From: Firmicutes bacterium ASF500 | Lineage (GTDB): Bacteria > Bacillota > Clostridia > Oscillospirales > Oscillospiraceae | Direction of reading: 5' to 3' | NCBI GenBank assembly: GCA_000492175.2 | Contig: CP097573.1 | Coordinates: 3,100,001 to 3,164,000, forward strand | DNA: 64,000 nt | In this document: in pieces, positions 30,318 through 38,449 of the stretch | How the letters are laid out: each line of letters starts with the position of its first letter | How positions within the stretch are numbered: position 1 is the first letter of the stretch | The notes under the pieces: model-generated | What the model saw: only the letters and a program-made list of their open reading frames with translations | What the model was told of the DNA's origin: nothing | The model's database searches: none | Translations under genes and position numbers: made by a program

Positions 30318-31004
30318 ATGAAGCCAAAACAAATCGTGAAAATCGTTGTGGATGTTGCAATGACCCTGGGGATGCTGTTCCAGATGGGCTACCACCTGTG
30401 GGGCGACACCGCCCATGAGTGGGTGGGCGCGGGGCTGTTTCTCCTGTTCCTGCTCCACCACATCCTCAACTGGCGCTGGTGGACAGGGCTGTTCAAAGGG
30501 AAATATACCGCCGTCCGCATCCTGCAAACTACGATCAATTTGCTCACTCTGGCGGCGATGCTGGGGCTGATGGTCAGTGGTGTGATCCTCTCCAGCAAGG
30601 TGTTTGCGTTCCTGCAAATCCGGGGACACATGGCCTTTGCCCGCAGACTGCACATGGCCGCATCCTATTGGGGGTTCTTCCTGATGACAGCACACTTGAG
30701 CCTGCATTGGGGGATGCTGCTGGGAATGGTGCGGAAAGCGGGAAAAACGAGGCTCCCCGGCAGGCCGGCCTTTCCCTGGCTCACACTGCTTGGTGTACTG
30801 GTTACCGTCTATGGAACTGCCACAATGGTGAAGCGCGACTTGGTAAATTACCTGTTTCTTCGCTCAGAGTTTGTTTTCCTTGATTTCAGCGAATCCAAAA
30901 TGCTGTTTTACCTGGACTATCTGGCGATCATGGGAACATTTATTTTCCTGGCCCATTTTGCGGCGAAGCTGCTGAGAAAACGCAAAGAGAGGAAAACGCT
31001 ATGA
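30318..31004 (+). CDS. DUF4405-like multispan membrane protein (possible haem protein)
   Basis: 228 residues, about five hydrophobic helices. Conserved-looking histidines sit in or next to helices (LFLLHHILNWRWWTGLF; RRLHMAASYWGFFLMTAHLS; HWGMLLGM), the pattern of DUF4405/cytochrome b561-type proteins that bind haem b. It lies between two genes for flavodoxin lipoproteins, four bases after one and overlapping the other by ATGA, so it could pass electrons across the membrane to them. Haem binding is inferred. Confidence 0.75.
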   Translation: MKPKQIVKIVVDVAMTLGMLFQMGYHLWGDTAHEWVGAGLFLLFLLHHILNWRWWTGLFKGKYTAVRILQTTINLLTLAAMLGLMVSGVILSSKVFAFLQIRGHMAFARRLHMAASYWGFFLMTAHLSLHWGMLLGMVRKAGKTRLPGRPAFPWLTLLGVLVTVYGTATMVKRDLVNYLFLRSEFVFLDFSESKMLFYLDYLAIMGTFIFLAHFAAKLLRKRKERKTL

Positions 31005-31951
31005 AAAAGTGGATCGCAGTATTACTTGCCGCAGCCATCCTACTGACCGCAGCGGGCTGTGAAGGCAATGCAGAACAGCCTTCTGAAACTGAGCAGTCCC
31101 ATACGGTGGGCGATACTCCCACGGTGGGCAACAACACAGGTGATCCAACCACCCCACCGCCCACAGAAGGAGAAGCGGATCAATCATCGGAGCCGGAGGA
31201 CAGCCCAGCCCCGGAGCAGACACAGGAAACGGCGGCAGAGCCGGGAGATACCCCTGCGCCTGTTGTCCAGCAGCCCAGCGGCCAGCCGGAAACCACTTCG
31301 CCTCCGGCAACTGCTCCCATAACGACACCAGGGCCGGACACGGCCCGTATCCTGATTGCCTACTTTACTTGGGCGGATAATACTGTGGTCGAGGATCAGG
31401 ATGCCGCAATTCAAGGGGCGCTGGATCACTACGAATCCATAGGTGACGCCTCCCGGTATGAGGGGGTGGACGCCACAACCTCCGCCAGCGTAGTTGTTCC
31501 CGGAAATGCGGCCAAGATTGCCGCTTGGATTCAACAAGAGGTAGGCGGCGACCTGTTCTCCATCGTTGTAGAGGACCCGTATTCCAGCGACTATGACGAG
31601 TGCCTGGGCCGGGCGGCAGATGAAAAAGCGAACAATGCCCGTCCCGCGCTGGTCAATCATGTGGGTAATATGGAGGACTATGACATCGTATTTATCGGTT
31701 TTCCCAACTGGTGGTACACCTTGCCTATGGCGGTTCTCAGCTTTGTGGATGAGTACGATTTTTCCGACAAGACCATTGTTCCCTTTTGCACTCACGGAAC
31801 AGGAGGACTTTCTGGCACCATCCGGGACCTGACCGCCGCGCTCCCTGACGATATAACGATTCTGGACGCCATAGGAGTTTACCGCCCGGATGTAAATTCT
31901 TCCCGCCCCGCCGTCCAGGAATGGACTGCGGGATTGGACTTGGATATTTGA
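31001..31951 (+). CDS. Flavodoxin lipoprotein with long linker
   Basis: 316 residues. Signal peptide and lipobox (ILLTAAGC; Cys about residue 20), a ~95-residue Pro/Thr/Glu-rich linker, then a flavodoxin domain (ILIAYFTWADNTVVEDQDAA; GFPNWWYTLPMAVLSFVDEY; FCTHGTGGLSGTIRD). An extra segment (about 125-165) between the first strand and the fold is not present in the preceding paralogues. The start overlaps the previous stop (ATGA). Confidence 0.88.
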   Translation: MKKWIAVLLAAAILLTAAGCEGNAEQPSETEQSHTVGDTPTVGNNTGDPTTPPPTEGEADQSSEPEDSPAPEQTQETAAEPGDTPAPVVQQPSGQPETTSPPATAPITTPGPDTARILIAYFTWADNTVVEDQDAAIQGALDHYESIGDASRYEGVDATTSASVVVPGNAAKIAAWIQQEVGGDLFSIVVEDPYSSDYDECLGRAADEKANNARPALVNHVGNMEDYDIVFIGFPNWWYTLPMAVLSFVDEYDFSDKTIVPFCTHGTGGLSGTIRDLTAALPDDITILDAIGVYRPDVNSSRPAVQEWTAGLDLDI

Positions 31952-31972
31952 TAATAGGAGGTTTTGAATAAT

Positions 31973-32182
31973 ATGCCGCACGTTGCCATTACGATGATTC
32001 CCGGACGGGATGATGAAACCAAACAGGCGCTGGCACTGAAAACTCAGACTTTCCTGGTGAAAGAGCTGGGCATCGACCCCAAGTTTGTCTCTGTGTCCAT
32101 TCAGGACATTCCCAAGGAGGACTGGAACAAGTCTATGGAGCAGTTCCCGGATGAGATCATGTTCGTGAAGCCCGGTGTTTAA
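31973..32182 (+). CDS. 4-oxalocrotonate tautomerase-like protein
   Basis: 69 residues. MPHVAITMIPGRDDETKQAL places Pro at position 1 after Met removal, the catalytic base of the tautomerase superfamily, so the ATG at 31973 is preferred over a TTG at 31964. C-terminal EDWNKSMEQFPDEI is also family-like. Substrate unknown. AGGAGG lies 11 bases ahead; the gene continues the redox operon. Confidence 0.85.
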   Translation: MPHVAITMIPGRDDETKQALALKTQTFLVKELGIDPKFVSVSIQDIPKEDWNKSMEQFPDEIMFVKPGV

Positions 32183-32193
32183 GGAGAGCGGGT

Positions 32194-32568
32194 ATGAAAG
32201 TAACAGTTATCACCGGAAGCCCTCACAAAAAGGGTACTTCCGCTCTGCTGGCAGATGAGTTTATCCGGGGTGCGCAGGAGGCCGGGTGGGATACCTTCCG
32301 CTTTGATGCCGCCTTTGAGAAAGTGTCTCCCTGCCTGGGTTGTGACCGCTGTGGAATCGGCGCGGCCCCCTGTGTGCAGAAGGACGCTATGCAGAGATTG
32401 ACACCGGAACTGCTGGCCTCTCAGGCGGTGGCGCTGGTGACGCCGCTGTATTATTTTGGCTTTTCCGCACAAATCAAGACGGTGATCGACCGCTTCTACG
32501 CCAACAACTACAAATTGACTGGCAGCAAAAAGGTGTTCCTGCTGGCAACGGCCTATGGCCGGAACCAT
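32194..32568 (+). pseudogene. NADPH-dependent FMN reductase/iron-sulfur flavoprotein, 3'-truncated
   Basis: MKVTVITGSPHKKGTSALLA is the FMN-binding start and SPCLGCDRCG...APC a cysteine motif of the iron-sulfur flavoprotein group; TPLYYFGFSAQIKTVIDRFY is typical too. After about residue 125 (KVFLLATAYGRN) the flavodoxin-like sequence stops and the frame continues to 32850 through DNA that encodes conjugation genes on the other strand. So roughly the last third of the reductase is missing. Confidence 0.8.
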
Positions 32569-32619
32569 TGGACGATAGGGCAGGTTGGTGATGATGATTT
32601 TCTTTACATCCGGCTTCAC
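32569..32619 (-). pseudogene. VirD4/TraG coupling-protein start fragment
   Basis: GTG then KPDVKKIIITNLPY, about 17 codons, matches the usual first residues of the VirD4-like coupling protein that follows pcfB in clostridial conjugative elements. The GTG overlaps the pcfB TGA (GTGA). Sequence is lost at the junction with the FMN reductase. Confidence 0.5.
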
Positions 32620-32867
32620 AGCTCCATCCCCCTTTCCCTGATCTTCTCCTTGGCCCTCTGGACATTCCGGCCAGCCGCTTCCCGCAGGACGGACAGCGCC
32701 GCCCCGTGCTGCTTCAACTGCTTCAAACTCTGTTGTCCGTGGTGGAGCTTGGGGCCGTGCTTTCTGGCCTCCAAATACTTTTTCAAGGCCATTTGCAGCA
32801 CTTGGGCCGTCAGCTTCCCGGTTTTCATAGATAACGCGATGGTCTTTTGAGTGACTTCCTCCTGCAA
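32616..32867 (-). CDS. PcfB-family (DUF3801) conjugation protein, shortened
   Basis: 83 residues from a TTG with GGAGG eight bases ahead. MQEEVTQKTIALSMKTGKLT and KHGPKLHHGQQSLKQLKQHG match the N-terminal part of PcfB/DUF3801 proteins, and the end (RAKEKIRERGMEL) matches their C-terminal tail, but the central domain is missing, so an internal deletion is likely (family members are, from memory, about 150 residues). It normally works with the coupling protein, of which only the start survives next door. Confidence 0.65.
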   Translation of the reverse strand: MQEEVTQKTIALSMKTGKLTAQVLQMALKKYLEARKHGPKLHHGQQSLKQLKQHGAALSVLREAAGRNVQRAKEKIRERGMEL

Positions 32868-32939
32868 GCGTCATACCTCCTTTGCCAGATGTCGGGGATA
32901 AAAACTAAGGCGGCACTACCAGCCGCAGGTAAATCCGCA

Positions 32940-33302
32940 TCAGATACGCACCCGCAGGCCGTTCAGGTCGTCGGCCCGGATGCCCACCAGATACCAGTCG
33001 GCGGTGTACTCAATGCGGGTGTCCCGATAAATCTCAACGGCGCTCTGTGTGGCCGTTTCCGTTCCTCTCCTTTCCGGCGGCGAAGCCGCAACAGCCCCAG
33101 CTGTTCCAGCGGGAGGAGGCGAAAGGGAGGGAAAGGAATGGGTAATTGATGGGTCTGTAATTCTTGGGTCTTTACTTTGTATATCTTTATTTAATTGCGT
33201 TGGATTTTCCAACGTAGGTTTTTCCTGCGTTGGAAACATCGCTTGACAATGGTAAACACACCATTGAATAAGGCGCTGGGGGTAAGAAATCAGATTTTCC
33301 AC
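32940..33302 (-). pseudogene. Fragment of a conjugative-element replication initiator-like protein
   Basis: The frame carries PTQEKPTLENPTQLNKDIQS followed by DPRITDPSITHSFPSLSPPP, a low-complexity linker like that between the two domains of RepA-N-type initiators on clostridial elements; an N-terminal DNA-binding domain is absent and the C-terminus is short and unfamiliar. It begins by overlapping the recombinase stop. Base composition here is AT-richer than in the neighbours. Confidence 0.4.
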
Positions 33303-34140
33303 TCAAAAGAAACGCGCTCGGTGGTAGCTTGGACCTGGGAGAGAATGATGTCGGCCACCTGCCGCCGGTCGTCAAAGTCGATGTTGTCCCAATTCCCCAG
33401 GTGGGAGGACAGATACTCGATCTTTTGCGGAGAGACGCTTTCAGCGTTCAGCGCGGCAATCTCCTTTATCAGCCCTTGGCGGCGGGCGTCCAGCTCCTCG
33501 ATTTTCCCGTTGGCGTAGGACATCAAAACCGCGCTGGCCCCGGTCAGGGTGTTCAACAGCTTTTCAATCTCGTCCTCCACCTGGGCCAGCTCCACATTTA
33601 GAGCGGTCAGCCTGGGGTTGACCGTCTCGGCCTTGGCGGTCAGGGTTTGAAACTCGGAGAGCTTCTGCACCATAGCCTCATAGACAAACTGCTCAAACTC
33701 CGCCGTCCGAAGCGTCCCGCAGCCCTCGCAGCTCATATTGTCTGCCCGCTTGGTGCAATAGAGGTATTGGGTCCCCGCCCGGTTGCCCAGGCTTTTCAGC
33801 GCCCGTCCACAGTGGCCGCACTTCATCTTTCCGGCCAGCCAGGTATTTTTCGGCTTGCGCCCGCCCTGGAACGTAATATTTGCCATCAGCTTTTTCCTGC
33901 ACCGCAGCCAGGTATCGGCGGGAACAATGCCCTCGCTGGGGGCCAGTACAAGGATCTGATTTTTCAGCTCCTTGTTTTTTCGTTCCTGCACGTCCCGGCC
34001 CTGGTAGAGATGACAGCCGTTGGTCCCGGCAAAGTCCGCCGCCTCGTTCACCACCACGGCTCCCTGCCCCTTGAAAAACTCGTACAGCTCCAGGTCAGCC
34101 TGGGCGTAAATCGGGTTGCGGAGCATTTGAGAAATGAAGC
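33290..34140 (-). pseudogene. Large serine recombinase, 3' fragment
   Basis: About 280 residues: recombinase domain end (ISQMLRNPIYAQADLELYEF), zinc ribbon (MKCGHCGRALKSLGN ... CTKRADNMSCEGCG) and C-terminal coiled coil (LTALNVELAQVEDEIEKLLN ... FEWKI). The catalytic resolvase domain is gone; upstream the frame runs into antisense IS sequence at about 34141. It is a different recombinase from the one at 18648. Confidence 0.85.
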
Positions 34141-34141
34141 C

Positions 34142-35387
34142 CCGGTGGTTTTTGCGATACACGCTGAGTGAGGAGCTGCCCCATTTTTCCACGGTGAGCT
34201 ACAACTTCCGGCACCGGTACACCCCGGAAACGATAGAGTTGGTGTTTCAGTGGATATTGGAGGAGGCGGGCAGTGCGGGAGCACTGACCCCGGCGGCGGT
34301 ATTTATAGATGGGACACACATCAAAGCCAGCGCAAATCTGAAGAAGAAAATGAAGCAGGAGGTACCAGCAGCGGCAAAACGATACCAGGAAGAACTGCTG
34401 GCGGAAGTGAACGCGGACCGGGAGGCTCATGGAAAAAAGCCACTGGATGATGAAGAAGAACCACCCAAAGCTGGAGGGAAGAAACAGGACAACACCTCAA
34501 AAAAGAAGCAGAGCCGGAGGAAGAAAGCGGCAAAAAAGCAGAAAACAATAACGGTATCCACCACAGACCCGGAGGGTGGAATGTTCCACAAAGGGGAGCA
34601 CGAGCGGTGCTTTGCTTATGAGGCCCATACCGCCTGTGACAAGAGCGGTTACGTATTGGAAACAGTGGTCACCCCCGGAAATGTCCATGACAGCGTGGCG
34701 TTTGACGATGTTTACGACAAATTGATTCAATCGTTTCCAGAGGTGGAAACAGTGGTGGCAGATGCCGCCTACAAGACCCCGCATATTTGCAAAAAGGTAT
34801 TTCTAGATGGCCGGGTATTGTCTACAGCCTACAAGCGGCCCACGACGATGAAGGGTGGACATCCCTGGTGGTCTTACGTCTACGATGAATATTATGACTG
34901 CGTGATCTGCCCGGAATACCACATCCTGTCCTACCGCACCACCAACCGGGACGGATACCGTGAATACCGCAGCGATCCGAAAATTTGCGCCCAGTGCCCC
35001 ACCCGGCATTTATGTACAAAATCCAAAAGCTTCGTAAAGACTGTCCTGCGGCACATCTGGAAGGGCTATGAGGAACTGGCCGATGATGCCAGATACACCC
35101 CGGAATACAAGAACCTTTACGCCAAACGCAAAGAAACCATTGAACGGGTCTTTGCGGATGCGAAAGAAAAGCATGCCATGCGCTATACTCACTATCGTGG
35201 TCTGGCCCAGGTTTCCAACTGGGTGAGGCTTAAGTTTGCTGCCATGAACCTCAAAAAGTTGGCAAGATGGAAAGCCAGAAAGCGCTTTGCTCCGCCCTCC
35301 TCCACACCCTTCTCCTACATTTTATTCCTCATTAACGTTGTGCCCTGTCTGGCTTCATTACCAGACAGGCCATTTTTCGACAAGCTG
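34142..35387 (+). mobile_element. IS1182-family insertion sequence, copy 2 (5' truncated)
   Basis: Very similar to copy 1 from CCGGTGGTTT onward, inverted relative to it. The right terminus (TTTTTCGACAAGCTG) is intact and abuts a terminator hairpin; the left ~350 bases and left end are missing. Confidence 0.88.
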
Positions 35388-35415
35388 AAGGCCGGGATTA
35401 CCCGGCCTTCCTTTT
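35388..35415 (+). terminator. Terminator hairpin abutting the IS end
   Basis: AAGGCCGGG pairs with CCCGGCCTT around ATTA, followed by CCTTTTT. It touches the right IS terminus, as the hairpins do at copy 1. Confidence 0.75.
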
Positions 35416-35536
35416 TGCATATATTTAATGCGTTAGTTACACGTTGGATACATGTTAGTTACAAAAAATCCTGGAATCATTGCGGCGCAACGGTTACAAA
35501 AAATCAAAATTTAAGTGCTTCTTAATATTTTCCCAC

Positions 35537-35564
35537 TTGCGATTTAAATTGTCTGTGCTATGCT
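35537..35564 (+). promoter_or_regulatory. Possible promoter of the first two-component system
   Basis: TTGCGA, a 16-base spacer, TATGCT, 30 bases before the ATG. Confidence 0.5.
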
Positions 35565-35593
35565 ATGTTCAGAAATGGAGGAGAGGGAAGTCT

Positions 35594-36286
35594 ATGTATA
35601 CCATTTTGATCTGCGACGACGACCGGGATATTGTGTCCGCGCTGGACATCTACCTCACCAGCGAGGGCTATCAGACCGTCAAGGCCTACGACGGCCGGGA
35701 GGCCCTCCGGGCGGCGGAGACCCATGAGATTCATCTGATTCTCATGGACATCATGATGCCCGAGCTGGACGGCATCCGGGCCACCGCCAAGCTGCGGGAG
35801 GGGAGCAACGTGCCCATCATCCTGCTCACCGCCAAGAGCGAGGACACCGACAAGATTCTGGGCCTGAACATCGGGGCGGACGACTATATCACCAAGCCCT
35901 TTAACCCCCTGGAGGTCATTGCCCGGGTGAAGAGCCAGCTGCGGCGGTACACCGCCCTTGGCGGGGCGGAGAAGGGCCCCGGCCTTATCACTGCCGGGCC
36001 CATCGCCATGGACGACGGGGCCAAGGTGGTCACGGTGGACGGCGAGCCCATCAGCCTCACCCCCATCGAGTACAATATCCTCAAGCTGCTGCTGTCCCAC
36101 CCGGGACAGGTCTTTTCCTCCGCCCAGATTTATGAACAGGTGTGGAACGACCCGGCCTACGGCTCGGAGAACACGGTGGCCGTCCACATCCGCCATCTGC
36201 GGGAGAAGATTGAGATCAACCCCGCCGAGCCCCGGTATTTAAAGGTGGTCTGGGGGCTGGGCTACAAGATCGAGAAGGGAGGATGA
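35594..36286 (+). CDS. OmpR-family response regulator
   Basis: 230 residues. Receiver domain (ILICDDDRDIVSALDIYLTS; phospho-acceptor in LMDIMMPELDG; Lys in DDYITKPFNP) and a winged-helix OmpR domain (LTPIEYNILKLLLSHPGQVF; VHIRHLREKIE). ATG at 35594 is chosen over an upstream in-frame extension because GGAGAGGGAAG precedes it. The histidine kinase gene follows two bases after the stop, so they form one operon. VanR-like; signal unknown. Confidence 0.92.
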   Translation: MYTILICDDDRDIVSALDIYLTSEGYQTVKAYDGREALRAAETHEIHLILMDIMMPELDGIRATAKLREGSNVPIILLTAKSEDTDKILGLNIGADDYITKPFNPLEVIARVKSQLRRYTALGGAEKGPGLITAGPIAMDDGAKVVTVDGEPISLTPIEYNILKLLLSHPGQVFSSAQIYEQVWNDPAYGSENTVAVHIRHLREKIEINPAEPRYLKVVWGLGYKIEKGG

Positions 36287-36288
36287 CC

Positions 36289-38301
36289 ATGAAAAAGCTG
36301 CAAGGCAATGCCGCCGCCAAGGTGTGCGCCTGGGTTCTGCTGCTGTCCGCCGCCTTCGGGGCGGGGGTGTTCGGGGTGCGGGCGCTGCTCAGCTCTGTTT
36401 CCGTAACCAGAAGCAGCTGGCAGAACACCTCCCGCTTCTACGGAGCCATTGACGGACGCCGTGAGGAGCTGATACAGGGGATTGAGCTGTCCCAGACGCT
36501 GGAGCGGCTGGAACGGCAGATCGAGGAGGGGACTGGCAGCCCCCTGGCCTACGCCGATGCGGAAGCCCTGCGGGAGGAGAAGGCCCAGGTGGAGGAGAGT
36601 TTTTCCCGGCAAAATACCTGGTTCCGCTTCCGTGTGCTCACCGACGACGGACAGACCCTGCTGGGCACCAACCTCAACGACGACGAGGCGATCACCCGGG
36701 CGGTGCGGGAGATTCACTACTTCGCCTTTGAGCTCCGCGCAGAGGAGGAAGAGGAGGAAACCGGCTCGCCGCTGAAGCTGGTGCTGGAATACGGCGTGCC
36801 CGAGAAGATTGACGATTCCATCCAGGACGAGTTCAGCCAAATCTGGAGGCTGTGGGACCTGGACCGGGCCTCCTTTGACCAGTATCTCACCGGCTTTTTG
36901 AGCTTGTCTGCCCTCGTCCTGCTGGCGCTGGTCTGGGTGCTGTGGACGGCGGGCCGCAGGGAAGGGACGGAGGGCGTCGTCCTCACCTGGCAGGAGCGGA
37001 TTTTCTTCGATGTGTACGCGGCCGTTATGATTGCCGGGATTGTGTGGCTGGCCTTCGGCACCATCTGGGCGGCGGAGCGGCTGTATTGGAGTAGCGGCAA
37101 TGTCTACGACCTTATGAATGAGGAACTTGACCCCTTTTACAAGCTTGGCTTCATGGGGGCGGCCGCCCTCTTCGCCGCCGGGGTGGCCTGCGGGGCCCTC
37201 CTCCTGCGCACCCTGGCCGTCCGGCTCAAGGCCCGCTGCCTGGTCCGCACCACCCTGCTGGGCAGGGTGATTGGATGGACGGTCAGGACCGTCCATGACT
37301 TTGTTCAGTTCCTGCCCTTCACATGGAAGATGGTGCTGGGCTTCCTGGTCTATGTGATCGTCACCTTCTTTCTGGTTACGGAGGGAGTCCATAACGGCGC
37401 GTTTATGCTCATGTATCTCTGCTTGCAGCTGACCCTGGTACTGTTTCTGGCCTGGTGGGCCTATGGCTACTACCGCCTGCGCCAGGGCACCAAGACCATC
37501 GCCGGGGGCGACCTGGAGTATCAGATCGACACCCAGCGTATGCCCTACGACCTGCGCCTTCAGGCCGAGGACCTGAACAACATCTCCGCCGGACTTTCCG
37601 CGGCGGTGGACGAGAAGATGAAGAGCGAGCGCTTCAAGGCGGAGCTCATCACCAACGTCTCCCACGACCTGAAAACGCCGCTGACCTCCATCATCAACTA
37701 TGTCAACCTGCTGAAGTCCACCCAGCAGACCGACCCCAAGGCGGCGGAGTATATCGAGGTGCTGGACCGGAAGTCCCAGCGGCTGAAAAAGCTCACCGAG
37801 GACCTGGTGGAGGCGTCGAAAGCCTCCACAGGGGTGCTGTCGGTGACCCGGGAGAAAATCGGCATGAGCCAGCTCATCGACCAGGCCCTGGGGGAGTGGG
37901 AGGAGAAGCTGACAGACAAGAAGCTCACCCTGGTGGCCAACCTGCCCGAGGGGGAGACCTGGGTCTACGCCGACGGCCGGCACCTGTGGCGGGTTATTGA
38001 CAACCTGCTGTCCAACTGCGCCAAATACGCCATGGAAGGCACCCGGGTCTATCTGGACCTGGAGCGGGGGAAGGGGCAGGTGGCCCTGTCGGTGAAGAAC
38101 ATCTCCCGGGAGCCCCTGAACGTCCCCGCCGAGCGGCTCATGGAGCGCTTTGTCCGGGGGGAGGAGTCCCGGTCCACCGAGGGCTCCGGCTTGGGCCTCT
38201 CCATCGCCCGGAGCCTCACCGAGCTCCAGGGCGGCGCTTTCGGACTGGCGGTGGACGGCGACCTGTTCAAGGCGACCGTCACCCTGCCCCAGGCCAATTA
38301 A
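36289..38301 (+). CDS. Sensor histidine kinase (large, multispan)
   Basis: 670 residues. One N-terminal membrane helix, an extracellular region (about 35-205), then four or more membrane segments (about 205-395), a HAMP-like linker (GTKTIAGGDLEYQIDTQRMP) and the kinase core: H-box NVSHDLKTPLTSI (His near 458), N-box NLLSNCAKYA, G-box GSGLGLSIARSL. ATG 36289 has GGGAGG six bases upstream; an ATG two codons earlier lies too close. Phosphorylates the response regulator at 35594. Confidence 0.92.
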   Translation: MKKLQGNAAAKVCAWVLLLSAAFGAGVFGVRALLSSVSVTRSSWQNTSRFYGAIDGRREELIQGIELSQTLERLERQIEEGTGSPLAYADAEALREEKAQVEESFSRQNTWFRFRVLTDDGQTLLGTNLNDDEAITRAVREIHYFAFELRAEEEEEETGSPLKLVLEYGVPEKIDDSIQDEFSQIWRLWDLDRASFDQYLTGFLSLSALVLLALVWVLWTAGRREGTEGVVLTWQERIFFDVYAAVMIAGIVWLAFGTIWAAERLYWSSGNVYDLMNEELDPFYKLGFMGAAALFAAGVACGALLLRTLAVRLKARCLVRTTLLGRVIGWTVRTVHDFVQFLPFTWKMVLGFLVYVIVTFFLVTEGVHNGAFMLMYLCLQLTLVLFLAWWAYGYYRLRQGTKTIAGGDLEYQIDTQRMPYDLRLQAEDLNNISAGLSAAVDEKMKSERFKAELITNVSHDLKTPLTSIINYVNLLKSTQQTDPKAAEYIEVLDRKSQRLKKLTEDLVEASKASTGVLSVTREKIGMSQLIDQALGEWEEKLTDKKLTLVANLPEGETWVYADGRHLWRVIDNLLSNCAKYAMEGTRVYLDLERGKGQVALSVKNISREPLNVPAERLMERFVRGEESRSTEGSGLGLSIARSLTELQGGAFGLAVDGDLFKATVTLPQAN

Positions 38302-38313
38302 ACGCGTCCCCTG

Positions 38314-38342
38314 ACCACCCGCTCCAGGCGGGTGGTTTTTTT
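38314..38342 (+). terminator. Terminator after the first two-component system
   Basis: ACCACCCGC pairs with GCGGGTGGT around TCCAG, followed by seven T. Confidence 0.9.
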
Positions 38343-38449
38343 GCTCCTCGGAAAAATTAAAAAACCTATGGCTTTTTTCTGAATTTGTGGTATGATGATA
38401 AATACCACTATTATGAGGTAGATATTATTCCGGAGGGAGGGTGGACGCG

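Larger units (their letters stand above)
34142..35525 (+). pseudogene. IS1182-family transposase, N-terminally truncated
   Basis: Begins at the residues RWFLRYTLSEELPHFS of the family; about 100 N-terminal residues are missing compared with copy 1. The rest differs by only a few residues (for example EYKNLYAKRK against EYKQLYSRRK). Beyond the IS end the frame reads on into flanking DNA for ~45 codons before a stop at 35525, because the IS carries no stop of its own. Probably inactive. Confidence 0.85.

Noticed and set aside
32194-32850. Intact 218-residue FMN reductase
   Set aside because: After residue ~125 the product is the antisense of pcfB and coupling-protein DNA, rich in Cys/Phe/Trp and unlike the family.
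31996-32874. Minus-strand frame 32179-32874 as a gene
   Set aside because: It runs antisense to the reductase and in another frame over pcfB; the product is low-complexity with no family likeness.
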